64,000 bases of DNA, from assembly GCA_019057815.1 (NCBI GenBank), contig JAHLWR010000017.1:1-64000 (forward strand), given 5' to 3'. This DNA is from Candidatus Heimdallarchaeota archaeon (lineage in GTDB: Archaea > Asgardarchaeota > Heimdallarchaeia > Heimdallarchaeales > Heimdallarchaeaceae). This document shows positions 42,733-50,733 of this stretch, one piece after another. The notes under the pieces are model-generated. The model was given only the letters and a program-made list of their open reading frames with translations, was not told the DNA's origin and ran no database searches. Every line of letters starts with the position of its first letter. The first letter of the stretch is position 1. Made by a program: the position numbers and the translations under genes.

Positions 42733-43368
42733 GTGGAAATTTTGAGTGAAGATTACTATTATTTTAAAGCACGAAGTAAAGGATATAGATCAAGAGCATC
42801 CTTTAAATTAGAACAGATAGACAAAAAATTCCATGTTTTTCATAAAGGAGCATTAGTAGTTGACCTTGGAGCTGCTCCTGGGGGTTGGTCTCAAGTTGCA
42901 GCTAGACGCGTGGGAGATGCAGGTAAGGTTATTGCTATCGATAAAGCTTATATTTCTTCTTTTAAGCAAAGTAATATTGAGATAGTCCAAAAAGATATTT
43001 TTGATGCAAAACTAGTTCAACTCATCAATAAAGAATATGGATTGGTTGATGTTTTACTCTCTGATTGCGCCCCTTCAGTTTCTGGTAATTGGAGTAGAGA
43101 TCATTTCACTCAAATAATGTTAGCTGATAGAGCACTTGATGTAGCAGAAAACTTGTTAAGAAACAACGGAGTACTTGTGTGCAAGTTGTTTCAAGGAAGT
43201 GAACTTCAGAAATTCATGAATCGTTTGAAGAGTTTTTTCGGAAAAACAAAATTATTTAAACCAGAAGCATCTAGAATTAAGAGTTCAGAAATTTATGCTA
43301 TTGGTTTGAATTTCAAAAAACCTTCGGATATAATAGAAAAAGAAGAAAATTCCCCTAACAAATTGTGA
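42733..43368 (+). CDS. FtsJ/RlmE-type rRNA 2'-O-methyltransferase
   Basis: A 211-residue SAM-dependent methyltransferase of the FtsJ family. The K-D-K catalytic set is Lys in RASFKLEQI (about 26), Asp in LLSDCAPS (about 112) and Lys in LVCKLFQG (about 151). The SAM loop is VVDLGAAPGGWSQVA. It should methylate a ribose in rRNA. The start is GTG 42733, or TTG 42742. A TATA-like AAAATATATAAC ends two bases before the GTG, which would fit only a downstream start site or transcription from further upstream. Trm1 and RNase HII follow in the same direction. Confidence 0.9.
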   Translation: MEILSEDYYYFKARSKGYRSRASFKLEQIDKKFHVFHKGALVVDLGAAPGGWSQVAARRVGDAGKVIAIDKAYISSFKQSNIEIVQKDIFDAKLVQLINKEYGLVDVLLSDCAPSVSGNWSRDHFTQIMLADRALDVAENLLRNNGVLVCKLFQGSELQKFMNRLKSFFGKTKLFKPEASRIKSSEIYAIGLNFKKPSDIIEKEENSPNKL

Positions 43369-43386
43369 AACTGGTGTAATCTGACA

Positions 43387-44574
43387 ATGAATGAAGGTAC
43401 TTTAAAATTTATTAAAGTTAAAGAGGGAAAAACAACTTTTACTATACTAAAAGATGCTGATAGGATTTATGATTCAACTGTCTTCTATAACCCTGACATG
43501 ACTTTTAATCGAGATTTAACTCTTTTACAAATATTAACAATCTTGAAGACAAAGGATAATGATCTTGTTATCCTTGAACCACTAGCTGGTTGTGGTGTCA
43601 GAAGCTATCGTATCCTTACAGAACTACCGGAAAATCGTATTAAGAAAGTAGTAGCAGGTGATATTAATTCCAAAGCTATTGAACTTATTCAGAAAAATAT
43701 AGACGAGTTAAGGTTTTCGGAAAAATTATTTGCGAAAAAAAAAGATGCTTTAGAAACTATTTCAGAGTTTCTGGAACATCAGAATTATGTTGACATTATA
43801 GATTTAGATCCATTTGGTTCCCCAATTTCATTTATTGATTTGTCATTAAATGTTTTAAAAAAGTCAAATGGTTATCTTTTTGCAACATCAACAGATTTAC
43901 AAGTTCTTTGTGGTAAATTCAAAGATGCTTGCTTAAGACTGTATAATGCTAATTCAACTAGGAGTTTTTTGTGCCATGAGATAGCAGTTAGAATACTATT
44001 GTACAATATGATAATAAGCGCAGGGCGAATAGGGATAGGTATTAAACCATTGATTTCATATCAACATGAACACTTCATTAGAACACATGTACAAGTGGTG
44101 AAAGGACGGGAATATGCAAATAAACAGCACAAAGAAATTGGTTTTATATATTTGTGTAACAAGTGTTCTTATTTTGAAGTGAAAACTGTTACTGACATGT
44201 TGGGAAGAGAAAACTGTCCGAGCTGTAGGAACAAAATGGAAAAGACTGGTCCTATGTGGCTAGGACAGATTAACAACATTCAGAATATACAAAACATGTT
44301 AGTTAATTTAGAAGAATTAGATTTACCGAGTTCTAAAAAGATTTTAAAGCTACTTTCTGGTTTAGTAAAGGAAATAAACGATATTCCAATGTTTTATTAT
44401 ATACCCTTTTTAGTTAGAGAGCACATAAAAAATAAGGAAAGAGGAATACCAATTATTGAACTTGTTGAAAAACTAAACAAAAAGGGATTAAAATCTTCTA
44501 GAACTGTTTTCGATCCTCAAGGAATAAAGACAGAAGCAAACTATCAACAAATTGTAGATATATTAAATGAATGA
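43387..44574 (+). CDS. trm1: Trm1, tRNA (guanine26-N2)-dimethyltransferase
   Basis: A 395-residue enzyme that methylates G26 of tRNA in archaea and eukaryotes. SAM-site EPLAGCGVRSYR is near 64-75, catalytic DLDPFGSPISF near 139-149, and TSTDLQVLCG follows. The C-terminal domain carries a zinc-binding pair, CNKC (about 257) and CPSC (about 277). It starts 18 bases after FtsJ and ends 10 bases before RNase HII, so the three form an operon. Confidence 0.95.
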   Translation: MNEGTLKFIKVKEGKTTFTILKDADRIYDSTVFYNPDMTFNRDLTLLQILTILKTKDNDLVILEPLAGCGVRSYRILTELPENRIKKVVAGDINSKAIELIQKNIDELRFSEKLFAKKKDALETISEFLEHQNYVDIIDLDPFGSPISFIDLSLNVLKKSNGYLFATSTDLQVLCGKFKDACLRLYNANSTRSFLCHEIAVRILLYNMIISAGRIGIGIKPLISYQHEHFIRTHVQVVKGREYANKQHKEIGFIYLCNKCSYFEVKTVTDMLGRENCPSCRNKMEKTGPMWLGQINNIQNIQNMLVNLEELDLPSSKKILKLLSGLVKEINDIPMFYYIPFLVREHIKNKERGIPIIELVEKLNKKGLKSSRTVFDPQGIKTEANYQQIVDILNE

Positions 44575-44584
44575 TAAAAAATAG

Positions 44585-45271
44585 GTGATGCTTATTACTA
44601 ACGAGGTATATATCGCTGGAGTTGATGAAGCAGGAAGAGGACCAGTAATTGGCCCATTAGTTTTATGTGTATATATAATTCAAGATGATAAGGAAAATAA
44701 ACTTAAAGAGCTTGGGGTAAAAGATTCAAAAATTCTCTCCAAAAACACAAGAGAAAAAATATATGCTAAAATTATAGAACATGCTAATGATTATCAAACC
44801 ATTCATCTTTCTGCTGCAGATATAGATGAGATGCGAAAGAAAGCAACATTGAATCGTATAGAACAAAAAATGATGGTTAATACTATAAAAAAATCTTCTA
44901 TCAAACCTGATCAAATTTACATCGATGCTGCAGATGTAAACGAAAAAAGATATGGTCTAGAGTTCAAGAAGGAATTTCCTCAAGCTAAAATTGTTTCTAA
45001 ACATAAAGCTGATATGCTTTTTCCAGTTGTTTCTGCTGCATCAATAATTGCAAAAGTTGAGAGAGACAGAGAAATTTCAAAATTACACAAGAAGTATGGT
45101 GTTGATTTTGGTTCAGGATACCCATCAGACCCAAAAACTAAATCTTTTCTAGTAGACTATTATAAAGAAAAACAGAGTTTTCCACCAATTGTAAGAGAAT
45201 CGTGGGTAACAGCTAAAAAGATCAAAGAGAAGTATTCTCAAGCAAAGAAATTAGATGGTTACTTCCATTAA
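44585..45271 (+). CDS. rnhB: Ribonuclease HII
   Basis: A 228-residue nuclease that cleaves RNA in RNA-DNA hybrids and single ribonucleotides in DNA. The acidic site is visible: GVDEAGRGPVIGP (D14, E15), IYIDAADV (about 113) and KADMLFPVVSAASIIAKV (about 143). GSGYPSDPKT near 178 is the family's GxGYPSD segment. The start is GTG 44585 or the next codon ATG. It overlaps the convergent rhomboid gene by 4 bases. Confidence 0.96.
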   Translation: MMLITNEVYIAGVDEAGRGPVIGPLVLCVYIIQDDKENKLKELGVKDSKILSKNTREKIYAKIIEHANDYQTIHLSAADIDEMRKKATLNRIEQKMMVNTIKKSSIKPDQIYIDAADVNEKRYGLEFKKEFPQAKIVSKHKADMLFPVVSAASIIAKVERDREISKLHKKYGVDFGSGYPSDPKTKSFLVDYYKEKQSFPPIVRESWVTAKKIKEKYSQAKKLDGYFH

Positions 45272-45900
45272 GTTTCAACATCGATAAGTATCTCTCTTGT
45301 TTTCCTGTTTTTCAGAATAAAAGGTAAAATGAAACCAACTATTAAACCAACACCATGGGCAATGAAATTAACGTTTACACCAGCAGAAAGACTGAAAAAA
45401 ATAACTCCTGTTCCCAAATAAATCCAAATGGACTTGCGCTTTTCCTCCTCATATGAAAGTTTCAAATCTGCTCCTAGCAATCCGAAAATACCTCCACTAG
45501 CGCCACATGAAATCGTTTCTAGATTAAATATAGCTAAACTAAATAAATTGCCTATTAGAGCTGAAACTATGAAAATTAGTATATATTGCCAATTTAGGAA
45601 TCTTTCTTCGGCTCTTAACCCATAAATCAATAAAAAAAGACCGTTTGAAAGAAAATGCAGAATATTGACATGAACAAAAATGGCTGTTACAAGTTGATAA
45701 ACATGACCCTCTAACACTTTTTGATTATATTGTCCTACGATGGCCAAGAATTTACCGGAAATTTCTAATCCTTCCCCTTCTATTATGCTTAATATTGTCA
45801 ATATGACGTATGTTAAAAAAATAATAATCAACAGATTTCTAGTAGGTAAATTCGCTTTCCAGAAATTATCCGACGGAGAGCTACTCTCTGTTTCAGTCAC
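45268..45900 (-). CDS. Rhomboid-family intramembrane serine protease
   Basis: A 210-residue six-helix membrane protein. The catalytic dyad is Ser in CGASGGIFGLLGA (about 131) and His in NFIAHGVGLIVGF (about 179). The HVNILHFLSNGLFL segment matches the conserved H-x-x-x-N helix. Substrates are single-span membrane proteins; the many C-terminally anchored surface proteins in this region are conceivable targets, but that is speculation. It starts with GTG and lacks extra domains. Confidence 0.9.
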   Translation of the reverse strand: MTETESSSPSDNFWKANLPTRNLLIIIFLTYVILTILSIIEGEGLEISGKFLAIVGQYNQKVLEGHVYQLVTAIFVHVNILHFLSNGLFLLIYGLRAEERFLNWQYILIFIVSALIGNLFSLAIFNLETISCGASGGIFGLLGADLKLSYEEEKRKSIWIYLGTGVIFFSLSAGVNVNFIAHGVGLIVGFILPFILKNRKTREILIDVET

Positions 45901-46046
45901 AATTTCATTGACTGGAACCTCATTAAAAATGTTAGTATCAATTAAAAAGATAAGAAAGACTCTCTAGAACGTAGACTTTGGATGTTAAATTTATTACAAA
46001 TTAGTAAAACTTTTATGATATGGTTTTGGGTCGCTATTGAAAAGTA

Positions 46047-46538
46047 ATGAACCACAGTGGTACAATTATTGCTAAAATTAAAGATGATAATAAAATTGAA
46101 GTAGTAAGGGATATCTTTTTTGAATGTAATAATTGTGCACTTTGCTGTAAAATAAATGAAATTCCTGTTATCGAGAAAGATATTACTCGGATTCTAGATC
46201 ATGGTTATGAACTTGATCAATTTTTGAAAGAATTGAGTCCTGTTTTAATTAGAAGTCATCAAAAAAAGGATTCATTTATTAAAGCCTACTTTTTGAAAAA
46301 GAAACCATTTGTTAAAGAATGCGTTTTTCTTGATGAGGACGAGAAATGCAAAATTCACAAATATAAACCATTATCATGTAGTATATATCCTTTCGCTGTA
46401 AGAAAAGATGATGAAAGTCTCTTAGTAATTGTTCACCCGAAAAGCGTTTGTGCTTCTATAGATACGGATGTAAACAAAGAGAAGTCCAACACAAAAAAAA
46501 CAGTGGAAAATTTGCTCTCTTTTGAATTTCTAGAATAA
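46047..46538 (+). CDS. YkgJ-type zinc/iron-chelating cysteine cluster protein
   Basis: A 163-residue protein of the UPF0153/YkgJ family. Cys residues are C27, C30, C33 and C34 (ECNNCALCC), then a later Cys in KECVFLDEDEKCKIH and SCSIYPF. The family is predicted to bind Zn or an Fe-S cluster; its biochemical role is not firmly known. It is monocistronic, divergent from the rhomboid gene. Confidence 0.85.
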   Translation: MNHSGTIIAKIKDDNKIEVVRDIFFECNNCALCCKINEIPVIEKDITRILDHGYELDQFLKELSPVLIRSHQKKDSFIKAYFLKKKPFVKECVFLDEDEKCKIHKYKPLSCSIYPFAVRKDDESLLVIVHPKSVCASIDTDVNKEKSNTKKTVENLLSFEFLE

Positions 46539-46603
46539 TTTCCTTTTTAATACTTCTACGTATAACGGATAAGTTTATGATTACTATATACTGATTATCT
46601 ACC

Positions 46604-47971
46604 ATGAGTTTGTTTAAGACAAATTTCATGAAAGAAGTAGAAAAATTTCTTCAAAAACAAGGTTTCACAACAGAAATGTGTAATATTTATACTCGTGGAG
46701 TAGATTTTTTCGAGTCGTACAAACGAGTGATTCTTTGTGCCTATAAAGATGATTTACTCTTAAGTATCCGTGCTCGAAGTGGTGAAGCAAGTGACCCATT
46801 TAGAGGGTCAGATGATCAAATTGAAGCAAAACTTCAAGATCCTGCTCTTAAACTTTTAAGCTGTATTCGATCTTTAATAACTGGTACTGATCCTATTTAT
46901 TGCGAGAAGTTCAAAGATAAGATTGCTATTCCAATTATTATTATGGAAAAGTCTTCTAGAGGACATCCTCTCTATTATTACTATGATGGTGAAGCTAGAG
47001 AATCAAAAGCTTGGTATGTTAAGAAGAACGTTGTATATACTCCTTGGACGTGGATTAAAGAGTTTTGGAACACAGATTTTGAGCAATCACTGAAAGATCA
47101 AGGTTCTAAGGTTAAGGAACCAATTAAACAAGAAGCCCCAGCTAACGTATTGGAAACTGTGAAAGAAATTGAAGAAATCGTTGGCGCTAAAAGATTAGGA
47201 ATACTTAAAACTATTAATTTAGATAAACCTACTCTCCCTCCAATTGCCCTAAAATTTACTCAAACAGATCAAATGATGATATTTCTCATTGATGAGTTTG
47301 ATAGCGAAATTCACCCTAAATTGATGGATTTCGCAGTTTACTATTTCGGGCAAAAAATCGAGCGTTTTCCATCAAATGCCAATGCTATTTTCTTTAATAT
47401 TGATAGTACGAAGAAAAATGAATCCTTTGTAAGATCCGTTATACCTAATGAATCTGAATTTATTACTAAAAACTTCGATGACCCTACAGTTGTAGAAACA
47501 ACAATTAATGGTTTTAAACATTTAATTGACATTCTGGACATTAAAGAATTTCATTTTATACCAAAATTAAGCCCCATCTCTAGTATGGATATAAGAAATC
47601 TAGTGAAAGTATCATCTGCTTACGTCTTTGAAAAAGTATTTCTTGAAGCTAGGAAACAGTTGAAAAACTTTTTTGCAGAACAATGCCCATTCTGTGACCA
47701 ATCTTCAATTGTTCATAAATTATCAGATGATTTTGTAGATAAACTAAGTTTCAACTTTGAATTAACAAAGGAAAACTCATATGTTGTTTACTGCGATAAA
47801 AAGAAATTAGGATGTGGATTAGGCTTTATTGTTGTAAAGGACTATCTTCAAGGAGGAGTTCATGGATTCTATATCGGAGAAGATTATCAGTATCAACAAG
47901 AAGCTGAAATAGCTAGAAAAAAAATGGCGAAAGAAGGTTTTAGTATACACTCGTTTAAACACATCACTTAG
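46604..47971 (+). CDS. Hypothetical protein with a C-terminal zinc-ribbon-like region
   Basis: A 455-residue protein without recognised family. The N-terminal 170 residues form an alpha/beta domain (VILCAYKDDLLLSIRARSG, IPIIIMEKSSRG) that has the feel of a nuclease-like or nucleotide-binding fold. After a linker (about 180-195) comes a second alpha/beta domain with MMIFLIDEFDSEIHPKLM. The end carries CPFC (about 364) and later Cys residues in a possible zinc ribbon. No signal or membrane segment is present. Its gene is followed by the convergent DUF35/thiolase/HMG-CoA synthase operon, with which no link is seen. Confidence 0.6.
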   Translation: MSLFKTNFMKEVEKFLQKQGFTTEMCNIYTRGVDFFESYKRVILCAYKDDLLLSIRARSGEASDPFRGSDDQIEAKLQDPALKLLSCIRSLITGTDPIYCEKFKDKIAIPIIIMEKSSRGHPLYYYYDGEARESKAWYVKKNVVYTPWTWIKEFWNTDFEQSLKDQGSKVKEPIKQEAPANVLETVKEIEEIVGAKRLGILKTINLDKPTLPPIALKFTQTDQMMIFLIDEFDSEIHPKLMDFAVYYFGQKIERFPSNANAIFFNIDSTKKNESFVRSVIPNESEFITKNFDDPTVVETTINGFKHLIDILDIKEFHFIPKLSPISSMDIRNLVKVSSAYVFEKVFLEARKQLKNFFAEQCPFCDQSSIVHKLSDDFVDKLSFNFELTKENSYVVYCDKKKLGCGLGFIVVKDYLQGGVHGFYIGEDYQYQQEAEIARKKMAKEGFSIHSFKHIT

Positions 47972-47973
47972 TG

Positions 47974-48363
47974 CTACATAGAAGTAAACTTGAATCCATA
48001 TTTGATTAAACCTTCATGACCATCTCGTGCCAAAATGCGAAAAACCATTTTTACTTCCATACCTTTTCTTAAGTCCTTATAATCACAATCTATTATTTGT
48101 CCTGTAACTTTAATGCCATCATTTAATTCTATAATTCCTAAACAATAAGGAGCATTAAACGCCATTTCATCAGATGTCATGGACACATTTGTAAAGTATA
48201 AGATTTTTCCTGTTTCTGCTAACCTGTACTCTTCAACATCATTAGTTCCACAATATGGGCAATATTCACTTAGAGGGAAACTTCTTTTCCCACATTTTTT
48301 ACAACTAATCCCTAGAGCAAGATACTTTTGCCTTTTCTCTCTCCAAATTTTGGGTGGTTCCAT
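47974..48363 (-). CDS. DUF35 OB-fold acyl-CoA-binding protein (thiolase/HMGCS bridge)
   Basis: A 129-residue protein with a rubredoxin-like zinc finger (C21, C24, C35, C38 in SCKKCGKR and YCPYCGT) followed by an OB-fold. In archaea this protein bridges acetoacetyl-CoA thiolase and HMG-CoA synthase so that the intermediate is passed through a shared CoA site. Its ATG overlaps the thiolase stop by one base, the expected gene order for that complex. Confidence 0.9.
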   Translation of the reverse strand: MEPPKIWREKRQKYLALGISCKKCGKRSFPLSEYCPYCGTNDVEEYRLAETGKILYFTNVSMTSDEMAFNAPYCLGIIELNDGIKVTGQIIDCDYKDLRKGMEVKMVFRILARDGHEGLIKYGFKFTSM

Positions 48364-49553
48364 TATTGTTTCATCTCCTCTTGTCCAAAAATATTAACGT
48401 AAGCCAATACTCCTGTACCCATAATATTATGAGTTAATCCGTATTCTATTTCACTTACTTGCCTTTTATCAGCTCTTCCTCTTAATTGCTCTACAATTTC
48501 CACTATTTGAGCAATGCCAGTAGCTCCAAAAGGATCACCCCTAGCTTTTAAACCCCCGCTGGGATTAATACTTATTTTGTTGTTTAATTGTGTTAAACCA
48601 GCTTCAGTAGCATTTCCTCCCTCTCCTTTTTCAAAGAAACCAAGATCTTCTATTGCTAATATTTCAGAGATTGGAAAAGCATCATGTACTTCAGCTACAG
48701 CAATATCTGTGGGTTCTATACCCACTTTAGCAAATGCCTTTTTTGCTGCTGTAACAGTAGATTTTATTTGTGTTAAAGATTCTCGGTGGTGCAATGCTAA
48801 AACATCTGTACTATGTTCTGATGAAAGGATTGGAATTTTGTTTTTAATTTCGCTGTTCCTTTCCAAATATTCTTCAGATACAAGTATTAAAGCTGAACTT
48901 CCATCGCAATGTGTTGCTAAATCAAAACGACCAATGGGATCAGATATGCGTTTAGCACTTAAGAATCTATCCAAAGGAATTTCTCTTCTAAATTGGGCAT
49001 GGGGATTTTCTTTCCCATTTTTGTGATTTTTAACAGGAACAGAAGCTAATTGTTCCATAGTTGTATGGAATTCTCTCATATGAGCTTTTGTTATCAGAGC
49101 GTATAAGCTTGTTAAAGTCGCACCTATTTCATACTCCCATTGGTAATCTATAGTTGAACCTAATATTTTCTCAATTGTTCCGTTTTTTACAAAGTCACTT
49201 AATTTCTCACTTCCAATAACAGCTACACAATCATATATACCACTGGCTAAGCTTATGTATGCTTGATGAAATGCTGCTGCTCCACTTGCATTTCCCGCTT
49301 CAACTCGTGTATAAGGTATTGACATATTACATTCTCGTAAACATTTTGAGCTAAAAACTGAATGAGGTGATGAATTAGATGTCATAGAACCAAAATAAGC
49401 TGATTTTATTGAACTTCTATCTATTTTGGCGTCATTTATTGCTGCATTAAGAGCTTCAGTAGCTAGACTGGTTGAATCCCTATCATAAAACTCTCCAAAC
49501 TTTGTTAAACCAGTTCCAATAACAAACACATTTCTTCCATTCATTCTCATCAC
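48363..49553 (-). CDS. Archaeal thiolase-fold protein, nucleophilic Cys replaced
   Basis: A 396-residue SCP2/archaeal-type thiolase that should make acetoacetyl-CoA from two acetyl-CoA for the mevalonate pathway. The fold is intact: FVIGTGLTKFGEF, KNHKNGKENPHAQF, and EVHDAFPISE (His about 287). However, the nucleophile segment, normally E-x-A-C-A-S-G, reads VEAGNASGAAA with Asn at about 86, and the usual G-H-P-x-G-A-T-G reads RGDPFGATG with Asp at about 340. Two catalytic residues are thus changed, so thiolase activity is doubtful. It is coupled to HMG-CoA synthase upstream and DUF35 downstream. A GTG or a nearby ATG serves as start. Confidence 0.85.
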   Translation of the reverse strand: MMRMNGRNVFVIGTGLTKFGEFYDRDSTSLATEALNAAINDAKIDRSSIKSAYFGSMTSNSSPHSVFSSKCLRECNMSIPYTRVEAGNASGAAAFHQAYISLASGIYDCVAVIGSEKLSDFVKNGTIEKILGSTIDYQWEYEIGATLTSLYALITKAHMREFHTTMEQLASVPVKNHKNGKENPHAQFRREIPLDRFLSAKRISDPIGRFDLATHCDGSSALILVSEEYLERNSEIKNKIPILSSEHSTDVLALHHRESLTQIKSTVTAAKKAFAKVGIEPTDIAVAEVHDAFPISEILAIEDLGFFEKGEGGNATEAGLTQLNNKISINPSGGLKARGDPFGATGIAQIVEIVEQLRGRADKRQVSEIEYGLTHNIMGTGVLAYVNIFGQEEMKQ

Positions 49554-50590
49554 TTTAACAATCCTTTGTATCTTGTATACAATCCATAATCAATATCTTT
49601 AGTTCGTTTGATGTAATATTCAATATCAAATGGATAAGACTGAAGTTTTTCAATCTTATCAGTTACTACGAAAGAGAAGGAATCACTTCCAGCTCCACTT
49701 CCATAAGAAGTCATAAGAATCCTTTCTCCTGAAGATGCTTTTTCTAAAATTCTGTTCAAACCTAGCATTGAGGATGCTGAATAGGTATTTCCTATATGGC
49801 GGCACACCAAACTTAATTCAACTTGCTCTTTTGTAAAACCTAACATTTTTGCTACAGAAAGTGGAAATTTTGTATTAGGTTGATGAAAAACAACATAATC
49901 ATAATCTGAAGGATTTGTTTGTAGTTGATTCATTATACCTTTTGTTGCATCTATACTATGTTGGAAATAAGCAGGTTTACCTGTAAATCTTTGACCGTGA
50001 GAAGGATAAGTTGCCCCTTCCCTTCTCCAAAAATCAGGTGTATCTGAAGTTACAGAATATGTTCCTTCTAGTTCTGCAATTATTCCTTCACTTCCGATTA
50101 ATATAGCTGCACTTCCAGCTCCTGCTGTGTATTCTAATGGGTCACTAGGTTTTGCTTGGCTATCATCTGAACCTATGGCTAGGCCATAGTTTATCATATC
50201 TGATTTAACTAAACCAAAACACATCTGCATACCTGCGGTGCCTGCTTTGCAAGCAAATTCTAAGTCTGCAGCCATAATTTCTTTTCCTGTAGGCAAAGCT
50301 TCTGATACTATTGTGGCAGTTGGTTTTACTGCGTAAGGATGAGACTCACTACCTACATAGATAGCTCCAATTAGTTTTGGTTCACCATCCCATAAATTAA
50401 CTGCATTGCGAGCAGATTCCACTGCCATAGTTACGACATCTTCATCTAAACCTAAAACAGATTTCTTTGGTACTTGTAACTGATTTTTGAGTTCAGTTGC
50501 ATCTTCTCCCCATATGTGGGCTATTTCTTCGACACTTATTCGATACTGTGGGATATATGATCCATAAGATACTATACCTACTTTGTTCAT
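49550..50590 (-). CDS. Hydroxymethylglutaryl-CoA synthase, archaeal type
   Basis: A 346-residue condensing enzyme making HMG-CoA from acetoacetyl-CoA and acetyl-CoA, the committed entry to mevalonate and archaeal lipid isoprenoids. The nucleophile is Cys in LEFACKAGTAGMQ (about 115), the acidic residue lies in GLDEDVVTMAVE, and the His in VFHQPNTKFP (about 233) completes the site. All catalytic residues are present, unlike the adjoining thiolase. It is first in the operon and overlaps the thiolase start. Confidence 0.95.
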   Translation of the reverse strand: MNKVGIVSYGSYIPQYRISVEEIAHIWGEDATELKNQLQVPKKSVLGLDEDVVTMAVESARNAVNLWDGEPKLIGAIYVGSESHPYAVKPTATIVSEALPTGKEIMAADLEFACKAGTAGMQMCFGLVKSDMINYGLAIGSDDSQAKPSDPLEYTAGAGSAAILIGSEGIIAELEGTYSVTSDTPDFWRREGATYPSHGQRFTGKPAYFQHSIDATKGIMNQLQTNPSDYDYVVFHQPNTKFPLSVAKMLGFTKEQVELSLVCRHIGNTYSASSMLGLNRILEKASSGERILMTSYGSGAGSDSFSFVVTDKIEKLQSYPFDIEYYIKRTKDIDYGLYTRYKGLLK

Positions 50591-50733
50591 ATCTAAACCC
50601 TAAGGAATTGTTAATTCAATTGATATAATAAACGTTTTTTAAAAACTATATAATACTCTGAAATATAGAATGTAAAAATGTAATTAATATTTTTTAAAGC
50701 AACATTTATGAATAACGATACAAAATCAATTGT

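Noticed and set aside
48514-49026. 170-codon plus-strand frame opposite the thiolase gene
   Set aside because: The thiolase frame has clear family motifs; the opposite frame has none and lacks its own promoter.
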